Assembly (NCBI GenBank): GCA_000151295.1
Contig: GG745341.1
Coordinates: forward strand, 220,494 to 284,493
DNA length: 64,000 nt
Direction: 5' to 3'
Origin: Allomyces macrogynus ATCC 38327
Lineage: Eukaryota; Blastocladiomycota; Blastocladiomycetes; Blastocladiales; Blastocladiaceae
A program made the position numbers and the translations under genes. The notes beneath the pieces are model-generated. The model ran no database searches, was not told where the DNA came from, and saw nothing but the letters and a program-made list of their open reading frames with translations. This document shows, piece by piece, positions 1 through 10,690 of the stretch (positions are counted from its first letter, which is position 1; every line of letters starts with the position of its first letter).

Positions 1-235
1 GACGGACTTCACATCGTTCCCGGACCCAGAGCTGACGCAGCAACAAGCGCTGCGCGACGCGTGGGTCGAGTTGTCGGGGATGGATGTGAAGAGGACGCGT
101 GTTGTGCCGACGGTCAAGGACGCGTTGGATGGGATCGCGGCGGAGAGCAAGGGGCAAGAAGCGGCGGTGCTCGTGACGGGCTCGCTGTACCTGGTCGGCG
201 CGACGCTCGATGTGTTGGGCGTGCCCGTGCGGTAG
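1..235 (+). CDS. Folylpolyglutamate synthase, C-terminal fragment
   Basis: The last 77 codons of a gene entering from the left edge, read from base 2 to the TAG at 233-235. The end of the protein reads VLVTGSLYLVGATLDVLG, which matches the conserved C-terminal strand-helix of the Mur-ligase-like folylpolyglutamate/dihydrofolate synthase family (VLVTGSLHLVG in family members). The enzyme adds glutamates to folates using ATP, keeping them in the cell and making them better cofactors. The active site and folate-binding parts lie outside the window, so I cannot say whether this is the cytosolic, mitochondrial or dihydrofolate synthase paralogue. There is no break in the visible part. Confidence 0.75.
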   Translation, partial: TDFTSFPDPELTQQQALRDAWVELSGMDVKRTRVVPTVKDALDGIAAESKGQEAAVLVTGSLYLVGATLDVLGVPVR

Positions 236-634
236 ATGCCGCACTGGCAGAGTTTGAGGAAGGGGTGGAGAAGGAAGAGGTGGAGGAGGGCCGTACGGCC
301 AAATAGCTTAGCGTACATACATAGTTAGACTTTTCGATGCTGCTCTTGGAGATTTTGGGGCATTTTGGGACGGTGTTAAGAGAGGGCTGGATCGCGATCG
401 GCAGGCCCACAGCAACAGAGACATTACGCGGCAAACACGCACGCCAGTGGGCACCAGCGGCGCCGTCGGTTGCTCGGTCCGCTCCCACCTCCGAGCCCGC
501 TCTGATCCCGCGCGTGCACCCAGTCGACTGGATCGCCTCTCCCAACGAGACGACTTTCGCTCTCGCGCACGACTTCTCTCCCGGCCACCACTCAAGCAAT
601 CGATCCGATCAACAACCACGACAACACGAGCATC
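236..634. other. Intergenic spacer, probable 5' region of the enoyl reductase
   Basis: About 400 bases between the folylpolyglutamate synthase stop and the next start codon. It must hold the terminator of the first gene and the promoter of the second. The last 90 bases before the ATG at 635 are rich in CA and AAC, typical of a fungal 5' leader. I see no convincing TATA box or coding exon. Confidence 0.4.
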
Positions 635-1724
635 ATGACCACCCCGACGACCACGACCGCGTTCTACATCCACGCCAATGGCGACCCGGCCGCTGTCCTT
701 GAATCTGGCGCCGACACGCTGCCGACCGATCTCCAACCTCCGCAAGTCCTGCTCAAGATTCTGGCTGCGCCCGTGAACCCGTCCGACCTCTATGGCGTAC
801 TTGGCATCTATCCTGTCCCGCTCGCGTCCGCCACGACCGCCATCGGTTCCAAGACCGAGGACGTGCGCATTCCCGGGTTCAAGGGAGTGGCCGAAGTCGC
901 GCGCGTCGGATCGGACGTACATGGTATCGAAGTCGGCGACTGGGTCATCCCATTCCGCAGCGGGTTCGGCACGTGGCGCGCGCATGCGGTCGTCGACGAT
1001 ACCAATGTCTTTGTGGTACGCAAAAAAGGCGAGCTGGAACTCGCGCTCGAGGACGCGGCCGCGCTCTACATCAACCTGCCCACGGCCTACCGGCTGCTCA
1101 AGAATTTTGTTGTGCTCGAAAAGGGCGACTGGTCGTCCCGCCAATTCGCTCGTCGGCAAGTACGTGATTCAGCTCGCGCGCGCGTGGGGATTGCGCACGA
1201 TCAACCTGATTCGCGACCGCAAGGACTTTGATGCGGCCAAGCAATCTCTCCTGGACCTTGGCGCGACGGCCGTCTTGCGCGACCAAACCGACGATCTCGC
1301 CGAGTATGTCAAGGAAAATGTGGACCCCAAGTGCGGCGTGCGGCTGGCGCTCGACTCGGTTGGCGGCGCAAGTCTTGCGCCGATCGTGAAGGCGCTTGGC
1401 GACAAGGGCTCCGCTGTCCTATATAGCATGGTCTCGGGCGATCCTGCACCGGCGATCCCCGTTGGCGACGTCATTTTCCGCGAACTCAAGCTGTTTGGGT
1501 TCTGGGTCGCGCAGTGGGACCGTGATGCGAACATTGCCGACAAGCAGGCCGTGAACAATGAGCTGGTCGCGCTCTTGCACGCGGGCAAGATCAAGAGCCC
1601 GGCCGTTGAACAGGTGGTCGTGCCGAGTGATGGGCGCGCCGTCAACAAGGACGCGGTTCAGCGCGTCGCGAGTGGGCTTGCGGGATACCGCGGGAAGAAG
1701 GATCTGATTGTGTTCCAGCACTGA
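635..1724 (+). CDS. Mitochondrial-type trans-2-enoyl-CoA/ACP reductase (ETR1/MECR family), with a frame break
   Basis: A zinc-free MDR-superfamily enoyl reductase, the last step of mitochondrial type II fatty-acid synthesis. The N-terminal part (635 to about 1130) contains AAPVNPSDLYGVLGIYP and ends in LEKGDW. The second part (about 1143-1724) is in another frame and contains NSLVGKYVIQLARAWGLRTI (the Rossmann entry), INLIRDRKDF and LKLFGFWVAQW, all diagnostic of MECR. Between them, where the family has about five residues (as in VIQNA), the sequence is short and out of frame, with no room for an intron. This is a small deletion, or a sequencing error, in an otherwise clean reading frame of about 360 codons. 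No strong presequence is seen after the ATG at 635, so the true start or an upstream exon could differ. The family call is firm. Whether the gene works is open. Confidence 0.85.
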
Positions 1725-2244
1725 CGGTGTCGGGTGGAGAAAGTTGCTGGTGCCTTGCCCAGCATGGTCGCGCAGTCATGGATCACGGATAGATTATTGT
1801 CGTTTTTTTTTTTTTTTTCGTGCCGTAGCTGCTTGTAGATAGCCCGTTGTCCATCGTTGATGGGCCAGTTGATGGAAGTCGTTTGTTCTCTCATGTTTGG
1901 TGGCCAACCTTCCACTCTGAGCTGCGTCAGATTGTGCTTGTGACACGACCAGCCAGCCAGCCAGACATCTCGCTTGCTCGTCAAACCATTGTTACAACCA
2001 CCATCCGGCGGCAGCCTACGCTCTCGCCACCATTTCCACCAACAACCAACGCATCAACTTGCTGCAAAACGCAACTGCACGCGCGACCACCGCGACACGT
2101 TCTGTTCGGGCTTTGGAGGACGATTGATCGAGCTCCAGTCGGCATCCAAGTCACCCGGGGCGACGTACCATCTCGCGCAGGACCTGCAATAACTCGGCCA
2201 CTTGCCTCTGCGACTCGCACGCGTGCGGTCCTCCCGCTGCGAAC
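1725..2244. other. Intergenic spacer with a 16-T run
   Basis: A 520-base gap between two + strand genes. It holds a run of 16 T at 1803-1818, about 80 bases after the reductase stop, and a CCAGC-type short repeat near 1950. The segment 2140-2244 is probably the 5' leader of the TMEM245 gene. No coding exon is recognised. Confidence 0.4.
1803..1818 (+). repeat. 16-T run downstream of the enoyl reductase
   Basis: A perfect run of 16 T about 80 bases after the stop codon at 1722-1724. It could mark the end of a transcript or simply be a homopolymer repeat. Confidence 0.7.
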
Positions 2245-5200
2245 ATGATGTACTCGTTTCTCGAGCAGGAGAAGATCAAGCAGGCGATTATCCAGTTCAC
2301 GGTCAACTTGGCCGGGTTCCTGCTGATCGGCGTCGCCTACCTCAACTATGTTCTCCTGAAGCCCTATGCGCGGTAAGCTGTTTGCTCGCCGTGATGGAAA
2401 ATGTGCTGTGCGGAGACTGACCATGCATCGCGTCACGTCATGTCGACCAGGCCGCTGTTCTGGGCTGCCGTCTTGTACGTTCTGGAGCTGTTCGATGGCG
2501 TGTGGTGAACCGTATGCACAGAAGCTGACGCTGCGCATGTGGCCACCTCTCGATAGCTCGGTCCCACTGCATGCCGTCAAGCAGATGATTGTCGAGTACC
2601 TGGGCGACTCGGCCGATCGCGACATTTCGGTCGTGCGCGTGTTTTGGCTCGGGCTCAAAATGACGTTCAAGGTTTGGCCACCCCCTCGTATCGATTCTCG
2701 CTGGGCCATAGCGTGCTTACCCTGGTGGTGGTGGTCGGTTGAATAGGCATGCTTTGGGCCCGTGGCCACGTTCCTCGGCCGTATCATTCGCGGGTACCTG
2801 ACGCTCGTGCACAGCATCTCGGACGTTGAGGCGCCGCCACTCAACTCGAACGAGGCGCTGGCGGGAACGAAACCGGTCGACGAGGACGTCCCGCGCTCGC
2901 TGAGCCCGACGAACGCCGACAACCATGATGTGTCAGCCGTGCACGACACGCCCAAACATGTATCCGACCAGGCTGCCGATGGGTCCGGGTTGCCCGAGTC
3001 GTGGGCCGACTTGGTGGACCCCGAGTCCCCCACGCGCCCGCACTTGTTTGCGCCGGTCACCGCACACGCGCCCGTGTCAACGATCCTGTCGCCAATCGAG
3101 GCGTCGCCGCTCATGTCCACTGTCGCTGACCCGCTCGCCGCGGACCCGGCATCGTCATCGTCATCGTCACCGCACGAGCCGTCGCCTCGGCTCGCCGACA
3201 CGACCGACCCTACTGCCTCGCCCGACCGTTCCGGCAGCGTGCGCGCCGTGCACTCCATGGACCATCTTGTGACGCCGCCGCCGGCAGCGCAACCGCACCT
3301 CGCAGGCCCGTTCATGTTTGGCGCTATGCCCATGCCGACGCCGAGTCCCGTCAGCGCGCCACCGGTCCTCCGGCAGACGCGCGCACCGTCGCGGTCCCGG
3401 TCGCGGTCGCGCCGTGGGTCAATTGGGTCGCTCAACGGGTCGCGGTCACTGCAGGCGCTCTGGCCGCCCGCACCGGGGTTCGGGTCCATGTCGATGCCCG
3501 GCGCGCCGATTGCAAACGGTAACGCCAGTGCGAGACGTCGTGGGACCGCAGCCAAGGCCGCGCGCCGTCGGCTGTTCACGGGGTCGACGGTCGGCCCAGA
3601 CGGACTCGACGACACGATGAGCGTGATTGGCGGTACGCCGCGCGCATCGATGATCGGTGGCGGCAGTGGCGCGCAGGAGGACGATCCCGTGCAGCTCGCA
3701 GCCGACACGTCCAAGTACTACATGTCCCTGTTGCTGCGCGCGTCGTCACTGTACCTCGTCGCGCAACTCTACCACTGGATTGCGCCCGCGAACCGGATCG
3801 TCTTGGCGATTATTTTCACGAGCGTCGTGCTTGCGCACCTCGCGTGGCACATTCTCAAACGCATTTACTTGCTCCACCTGCGCAAGCGGCTCGTGCGGTC
3901 GCTGCAAGTCGCGACGGCCAAGCTGCACCCGCTCGATGTGGTCATGGGTGTGCTGTGGCACCATACGCGTGACATGGTCGCGAGCGTCGGCGTCACACGG
4001 TGGGTGCATGTCAAGTACAAGCACGTCAAGTCGAATTCCAAGGACGTGGTCGTGAACAATGCCAATTCGTTTGCGGCCCTGTTTGTGCTCACGGCCGTCC
4101 TGCTCGTGGGTACTGTCCTGACGGCGTTTTTGATCTTCAAGGTGCTGCAGGAGTTTCACTCGATCATGGAGGGCACGATCACGGCACTCGACTCAAGCTT
4201 GTCCGAGGACGTGCGGCAGCGCGTGCAGAGTGTGCTCGAGGACGGGTCGACCATGGCGCTCGGGTGGATTGATGGGAAAGTGGCCGAGACGTGGCCGAAT
4301 GTGAACGTGACGGCGCTCTACCAGAAACTCGTCGCCAAGGCCGCAACGTCGGCGGCGCCGGCCTTGTCGCGGCATCATTTGGCCAAGGCGGTGGCGGCTG
4401 CAGGTGCTGCGAATGCGACGGCGCTTGCCGCAGCGGCTGCGAATGGGACCACGCTCGACGTGATTGGCAACGGCACGGCCGTGCTCGCCGCGAGTCTGCC
4501 GCTCACGGACCTGCCGTTCCTGGCCATGATGCCCGAGACGGCGGCGCTGATCGAGCACGTCTCGCACGGCAACTTTGGCGCACTGACCAACTACACGGCC
4601 GTGTTCGGGTCGCTGATGGAACTCAAGGCATCGAGCTCGCACATGGTCGCCAATGTCCTGAAATCGTCGACGACCGCGTACCTGTCGACGTTTGCGACCA
4701 CGGCCGCGGGCATGTCGTTTTCGGTCCTCTTGACCGTAATTCAGCTGTGCCTCGACTTTTTTGGCCTCATTTTCCAAGTCGTCATGTTTTTGGTGACCCT
4801 ACACGCGCTGCTCTCGCGCGAATCATCGATCATGGATCTGTTTGCGCAGCTCTTGATCATGGCCGACCCGGAGCAGGAGTTTACCGCGTCGCTCGAGGAG
4901 AACATCAATGCCGTGCTCGTCTGCACGACCAAGCTCACCGTGTTCCACTCCGTTTTGACATGGTTGACGTTTTCCGTGTTTGGCGTCGATCTGGTGCGTC
5001 ATGCTTTTGACCAACCTCCATCTTCCCACGGAAACTGACGCGCATTTGCGCACCCGACACCCCAGGTCTACCTGACGACGCTCGCCACGGCCTTCTTCTG
5101 CGTCGTCCCATTGATCGCGCCCATGTGGCTCGCCGTCCCCGGCGTCCTCTCACTCTACTGGCAGCAGCGGTTCTGGTCGGCCACGGCGCTCGCAACGATC

Positions 5201-5392
5201 CACTTTGCCGCGTCGTGGTTTGTGGATCCGGCCTTCTTTGCCGAGATCCCGGACGTGAACCCGTACTTCTCGGCGCTCGCGTTCTTGCTCGGGCTCTACG
5301 CGTTTGGGCTCGAGGGGCTCGTCCTTGGTCCGCTGCTCATGTCGGTGTTGCCGTCGCTGCTGGCGCTGTTGACCAAGCGCGCGTGGGAGTAA
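2245..5392 (+). CDS. TMEM245-like multi-pass membrane protein (AI-2E transporter fold)
   Basis: Five exons splice cleanly: 2245-2372, 2451-2474, 2557-2671, 2747-4993 and 5066-5392, all with GT-AG borders and phases that add up, giving about 946 residues. The first exon holds a membrane helix (residues 15-36). A long Ser/Pro/Asp-rich and RSRSRS-bearing insert follows (about residues 115-400), then four or more hydrophobic segments. The last exon reads VPLIAPMWLAVPGVLSLYW and ends NPYFSALAFLLGLYAFGLEG then LVLGPLL. This is the hallmark of TMEM245 and of the related bacterial AI-2E/YdiK exporter family. The function of TMEM245 is not settled; it is a multi-pass membrane protein. The large low-complexity insert between the N-terminal helices and the conserved core is unusually long and probably cytosolic. 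The ATG at 2245 was chosen because it begins the first in-frame hydrophobic exon. Confidence 0.82.
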
Positions 5393-6315
5393 GTCGGCTG
5401 AGAGGTGGTGGTTTGTGCTGTCTGTACGTCTGTACCGACCGAAGGAGGTGGAAAGGAAAGATAAGTTGGGAAAGATTGAATCATGATTCCTCATTGCAGG
5501 CATTTCTCTGGTCGTGGTCCGCTGGACCAAACCGTCGCCCGCTCGAGCCAACCGGGTCACAATGCTGTTCGAGCGTGGCCCGACCGGCACTTGGACCGAA
5601 ATCGTCACTCGGCCGTCGTGAGAAAGGAACCTGGGTCCGTGGTCTGTCACTATTTCTGGCGCGGCGGCGCTCGGTGAGAATGGCGAGCAAGCTTTGGCTG
5701 ACGAAGAAACCCCTTGATCACCGAACGCGTCGCGCATGGAGTCTGGTGGAGTCGCGTCAGGACGCGTTGCTCATGGTATCAACCTCCAAACGCAGTTTCA
5801 GTGGGTGGACGGTCGAAAGGAGGACCGCCATTTGGCCTGAACGAGATGTATTGGTGGCGGCAAGTCGCCCGCCCGACACCTGACAAATGTGGTCGGCTTG
5901 GGTGGTGGAGTCGCGTTGTGACGCGTCGCCTCAGGCGAGGGAAGGGGTTTTGCCTCGCTTCGATCCAAATGCGGTGCTATGGAGTGGACAATACAGATTG
6001 CCGGCCTCCATGTTTATCGCCGGGGCGAGACCATGATTCTCACGACATCACCAAGTGGATGGATTACGAATCATCGCCGCCAACAAGTTCCTCTTGGCCC
6101 CGGCGCGTGCCACCTCTGGTTCTGTTGTTACCCGGCCATGCACACTTTGTCAGCGACCGGCCGACAGTAGCCAGGTCCGTCACCCGCGGGGATATGGTCC
6201 TGATCCGGCTTGCGACTATAAAACTAGACGCGTCCGCCGTGCAAATCATCATCCAAGCTGATCAAGTCTCGCAACCCATCTCCACTCATCCCCAACCTCT
6301 CCACTTTCCACCACC
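5393..6315. other. Long intergenic spacer upstream of the alcohol dehydrogenase
   Basis: About 920 bases between two + strand genes. A segment containing GGTGGAGTCGCGT occurs twice (near 5746 and 5904), followed each time by a GACGCGT-type box, so a short diverged duplication may be present. The promoter TATA box of the next gene is at the right end. No recognisable exon. Confidence 0.4.
6217..6223 (+). promoter_or_regulatory. TATA box of the alcohol dehydrogenase gene
   Basis: TATAAAA lies 93 bases before the ATG at 6316, with a CA/TC-rich leader between them. Its spacing fits a transcription start about 60 bases before the start codon. Consensus TATA boxes are rare in the rest of this window, which fits an inducible metabolic gene. 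Confidence 0.5.
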
Positions 6316-7556
6316 ATGTCGATCAACGGTGGCGCGCCTCGCACGATCAAGGGTTACGCTGCCTTTGCCAAGGACGAGGAGCTTGTGCCGTGGGGGTATG
6401 AGGCCGCGCCACTGGGCAGCGACGATGTTGAGATCGAGATCTCGCACTGCGGCGTTTGGCACGTTGCTTTTTGACCCACACGAGGGCCGAGTTTGACAAC
6501 GGGAAACGCCGCACCAGGCTGAACGCTAACCGAGACTAATTGCGCTTCTCAATTTCCAACTTGACAGCCACTCGGACGTACACACGCTCGACGAGGTTCG
6601 TCCTCTGTCCTGATCAAGCTCAATTTATTGAATCAGACGCGACAACTGATAATGTTCTCTTCTATCTCCACCAGGGTTGGGGCCCGACCAAGTACCCAAT
6701 CATTGTCGGCCACGAAATCGTCGGTCTTGTCACGGCCGTTGGCCCGCACGTCAAGCACCTCACCGTCGGAGACCGCGTCGGCGTTGGCGCGCAGTGCGGC
6801 GCGTGCCTGCACTGCAAGCAGTGTAAGAAGGGCCAGGACAACATGTGCCGCCACAATGTCGGCACCTAGAACTCGACGCACCCCGAGGGCCACATTGCGT
6901 ACGGCGGGTACGCCGAGGCCGTGCGCGTGCCAGCCGAGTACGCATTCAAGATTCCCGACGAGCTCCCGTCGGACGTTGCCGCGCCGCTGCTGTGTGCCGG
7001 TGTGACCGTGTTTGCGCCGCTCAAGCGGCACTGGACGCCGAACGCGCGCGTCGGTGTGGTCGGTATTGGCGGGCTCGGGCATCTCGCGATTCAGTTTGCG
7101 CACGCGCTCGGCGCGACCGAGGTTGTGGCATTGTCCACGTCCGACCGCAAGCGGAAGGACGCCGAGGCGCTTGGCGCGTCCAAGTTTGTCACGCTCAAGG
7201 CACCCGAGGACTATGCCGCGCACGCCAGCTCGCTCGACCTGATCATTTGCACGGCCTCGTCAGTGCTGATGAACTACGACCTGTACCTGTCGCTGCTCGA
7301 CGTCGGCGGCAAGTTTGTCGTGGTCGGCCTGCCCGAGGATAGCGTGCAGATCAACTTTGCGTCGCTGATCTTGCGGCAACGATCAATTGTCGGGTCGATG
7401 ATTGGCGCGCGCGCCGATATTGAGGAGATGCTCGAGTTTGCGGCCAAGAAGAAAGTCCACCCGTGGATCGAAAAGGTGCCCATGGCCGAGGTCAACACGG
7501 CGATTGCGCGGCTGCGCAAGGGCGATGTGTCGTACCGGTTCGTGCTCGAAAACTGA
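6316..7556 (+). CDS. NADP-dependent zinc alcohol dehydrogenase (ADH6/cinnamyl-alcohol type), with in-frame TAG
   Basis: Exons 6316-6458, 6568-6595 and 6675-7556 join to a 350-codon medium-chain alcohol dehydrogenase. The spliced N-terminus reads CGVCHSDVHTLD (catalytic-zinc Cys48), then PIIVGHEIVG. The structural-zinc cysteines are in QCGACLHCKQC...NMC, and the nucleotide-binding turn is GIGGLG. The C-terminus RLRKGDVSYRFVLEN matches the yeast ADH6/7 cinnamyl-alcohol dehydrogenase group, which reduces aldehydes with NADPH. Two oddities. Codon 122 (6867-6869) is TAG in NVGT-stop-NSTHPEGH, where relatives have tyrosine, so one base turned TAC into TAG. Also, the first intron fits only with a GC donor (at 6459) to keep CGVCHSD in frame. 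The rest of the frame is intact, so this is either a very young null allele or a base error. Confidence 0.85.
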
Positions 7557-7739
7557 GCGCGTGCGTGTTGTGGCCGTGTGCTTGAGCGAGCGGAATGAGG
7601 GGTGTTGATAATGTGGATAAATCAAGGTGCAGAGGTGACAAATTTTGGAATGCAGCATCAGCATCAGCATTCTTGATGCAAGAGAGCACGCGGATCTTGT
7701 GAGAATTGACATGAGCCAATTTGGGTGGAGAGTGTTGAT

Positions 7740-8495
7740 CATGACGCGCTGCAACCGGGGGCGTTGCTTGCGACACGACGCTGCCCGCCAAGTCCTGCCT
7801 TACGCATGCTCTGCACGGCGCGGCCGCTGCGGGAGTTGCTGCCTTCCGGCCGTCGGGCGACTGGATCAAAGCGCTGCTCGAAGCGGTATGCAACGCAGCT
7901 GGTGACGTCTACGAGCGACACTGGACGGCCGTTCGGCGCACCTTCCCGGCATCAAATAAGAAGAGTTTTACGCACCCGTTGAAGAACCGGGCAAGTGGAC
8001 GACGATGCGCGATATGTACTTGAACGTACATGTACCGCGCGGCACGGCGATGCAGGCACGTTTCGGTTTTCGCGTGAAACGTTTCGGGTGCAAAGGCTGA
8101 TCTGATTGATGTGTAGGTCGTCTCTCCCCTGCGCACAGACGAGTCGTATTGGGCAGGGAACACGGGCAAGCTGACCAAGGAGACGGCGTGTGCCGTGGTG
8201 GTTGGGTGCAGCTTGCTCGAGTCGACCGAGGTCATGGGGATCGAAAAGGATGTGGCGTTCGTAGTGTTGCTCCTCGGTGCCGGAACAGGTGCGGGAGGGC
8301 GCGACTCGGGAGCGCGACGTGATTCGGCTCGAGCTGGTGCGCGGGCGGTGGGACGAGTCGATGAGCCAGCAGGGCGACGGCACCGGGTGGACGTGGCCGT
8401 GTGAGAGCGCTGCCGGTGGTTCGGGAATCAATATCTACGTCGCCGCAGGTGGTGCGCGCGCCGGGAGTGCGAGCTTTGGGAGTGTGGAGGCGTGA
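7740..8495 (+). pseudogene. Frameshifted remnant of an unrecognised gene
   Basis: Pieces with coding character lie in different frames with no intron between them. From about 7780, one frame reads THALHGAAAAGVAAFRPSGD and goes on to VYERHWTAVRRTFP. At about 7980 the reading slips into another frame with EPGKWTTMRDMYLNVHVPRG, up to a TGA near 8098. A plausible intron ends in TAG near 8117, and an exon follows with TDESYWAGNTGKLTKETACA. Another slip near 8270 leads to RERDVIRLELVRGRWDES, ending in a TGA at about 8493. I do not recognise the protein family. Two or more indels in 750 bases point to a decayed gene, although sequence error contributes elsewhere in this window. Confidence 0.45.
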
Positions 8496-8802
8496 TGAGC
8501 TCTGTGGAGTGTAAGCGGTGCCGAGTTGTCCATCATGTTTACCATCAATGCTTTTGAAACATTTAGTCCTATCGGGGCAGTTGGAGCAAACGCGTCTCGC
8601 GCTCGTCTCGCGCCATGTTGTCGGTTTCAAATGTCGGCCGGCCGCAGAATGACGCGGCGCGGCGCCTGCCGACCATTGGGCGAGTTTGGTTAGGTCCTGG
8701 GCGGCCTCCTGCACGCACGAGCAGCAATGACAGGTGAGATGACGCACTGCGCAAATCGGTCTCGCTTTCTCCCGCCTTCGACGAAAAAACCGCGCGCACA
8801 TC

Positions 8803-9770
8803 ATGTTGGCCGCCACGCTCACGCAGGTCGACTTGGCCGCAATCATTCACGGCGTCGCGGCAGACGGCGTGACCGTGTCCGGAGAATATGGTTTCGATGC
8901 CGGGATTCGGGACCTGGCCGGCAGGACCGCGGCCAACCGCCAGATCTCCATTTGGTGCTGGCGCGACTACCTTCCACAACGACCCGACGACCGCGGCGCG
9001 GGTCGATTTCCCGCTGCTCGACGCACCGGGCAAGTGGACGGCGACGTTTGAACTGTACGAAAACGTGCTGCAGCACCACGGCATCTTGCTTGAGTTTCTT
9101 GCCGACGTGGCCGCTGTAATTGCGGCGAGCACGCGGCCAACGGCTGAGGAGTGGCGCAATCTCGAGACGGTTGTCAATCTCCTCGCGTTCTTTAATCAGG
9201 GTCGGTACCGTCTAATGTGATCGCAGCGCCACATTGCCTGCTGAGCTGAACCAAGTGCATTTCAACCATTGCCATCGTCGTGATCACCTCGCCCAGGACG
9301 CTCGCGCCGCTGCCCATGATCCAGGTCATTTATCTGTTCACCATTCTCGAGGACCACGCACCGCGGGTCGACCTGCCGGGGCCCATCCTCCAAGGGGTCG
9401 AGCGCATGCTCGCCACTCTGCGCTGCGCGGCCACTGGACGCAGATCATGACGCCCACCACACTACACGCGTTCTGGATCGACCCGACCATCCCCGCTGCC
9501 TACCGAATCCTCCAGTGGTTTTTCGACACGCATGTGACCGAGCTTGAGGGAAGCGCGTGCCTGCGCGACGCGTTTCCGGTGCTGTGGCGCGCACTTCGCG
9601 ACGAGTACGTGTGTGTGATCCCACTTGTGATTGCAACGACGGCTCTTAATCACGAAACCTCCTCACCACCCCAGGATCCTCGACAACATGATCCGCACGG
9701 CGCGCCACACCAAGTCGTCTGCTCAGTCAGTCAATCAATCAAGGTCGCAGGCCGACTGAAGAACGCGCTG
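8803..9770 (+). pseudogene. Frameshifted remnant of a helical-repeat-like gene
   Basis: It starts with ATG at 8803, with a leader MLAATLTQVDLAAIIHGVAA. It slips frame near 8950 into LDAPGKWTATFELYENVLQH and EEWRNLETVVNLLAFFNQ. A GT...AG intron of about 90 bases fits at about 9200-9298. The next piece reads APLPMIQVIYLFTILEDHAP, and another slip near 9435 leads to TPTTLHAFWIDPTIPAAYRI and RDAFPVLWRALRDEY. A further donor-acceptor pair may sit at about 9610-9673. The amphipathic, leucine-rich pieces look like an alpha-solenoid protein, but I cannot name a family. At least two frame breaks mean it cannot be read as one intact gene from this sequence. It follows another frameshifted relic directly. 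Confidence 0.45.
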
Positions 9771-9910
9771 CTGTTGAGTTGGAGTGAGGAACAGATTCCA
9801 AGCATGCCCGCATCCTTCATTTCGACCATCAGCCGACCACCATGTCTGCCGTTTCCGGTGGAGCTCGGCAAAAATTTTGGTAAGCATTTGCTGCGGCGGT
9901 GGACGCAATA

Positions 9911-10690
9911 GCGATCGCCATGTGGCCGTGCCTGCTGATGAACTGACCCATGACAAAGTTATTTAAATCAGCGACAACCAGCAGCAGAGGCATTGGCCGC
10001 AAGCAAAAGCGGCAGCAGCAACATTGCCACAATACACAGTGGCAGCAACAAATAGCGGCTGCATGATTGGCAGCGAGAAACAGCATCAGCGGCCGCGACA
10101 TGGGCAGCGACAAGCAGTTGCTGCTGCGACAATCGGAACACAGCCACGGCCATGGAGCGCGTCCAGTTGGTGCCCCTATCACAGAGCGACCATCCAATTA
10201 ACAGCATAGTGTTTGATGTATGAAAAAAGCGCCAGGATAAATGTACCATGAAGGCAGTTGGAGCGGCGCAGCATATAGCTGATAGGCACACCAGCTAGAT
10301 CGCTCTCTCAACTGAAAAGGCTTAACCAATGGGTGGGACGCTCGTCTTTATCCGCGCCAGCAGCGAGAGCACGGGACATGTTGGCAGTCGGCGGAACGGT
10401 GGTCCGTCACGAGTTATTCGAGGTGCGGCACGATTTGGAGTGAGCCCAAGTATCAGGGTGATAGATTGTGTGTGAGGCCGAAGTATCAGGATGATATATC
10501 TCAGGCAATCGTCTGGCGTCCAAGACGGTTGGCTTTGATCGATCACGATGCTCCAGAAGCGCTCCATCACCACACAACCCGGACTGTGCCCTCAGCCAAA
10601 TCAAAATGCGGTTGAAGATTTTCTCTGCTGGACCGCCCCGGGTATACATCCAGTTCACGGCCTGCACAGTCCATACCCGCGGCCCACAAT
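9911..10690. other. Low-complexity intergenic region with CAG/GCA-type repeats
   Basis: Between the relic and the end of the MFSD1 gene. From about 9970 to 10140 the + strand is full of interrupted CAGCAG/GGCAGCAGC units. Near 10440-10500 a short direct repeat occurs: AAGTATCAGGGTGATAGATT and AAGTATCAGGATGATATATC. Any reading frame in it is repetitive and not convincing. Confidence 0.45.
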
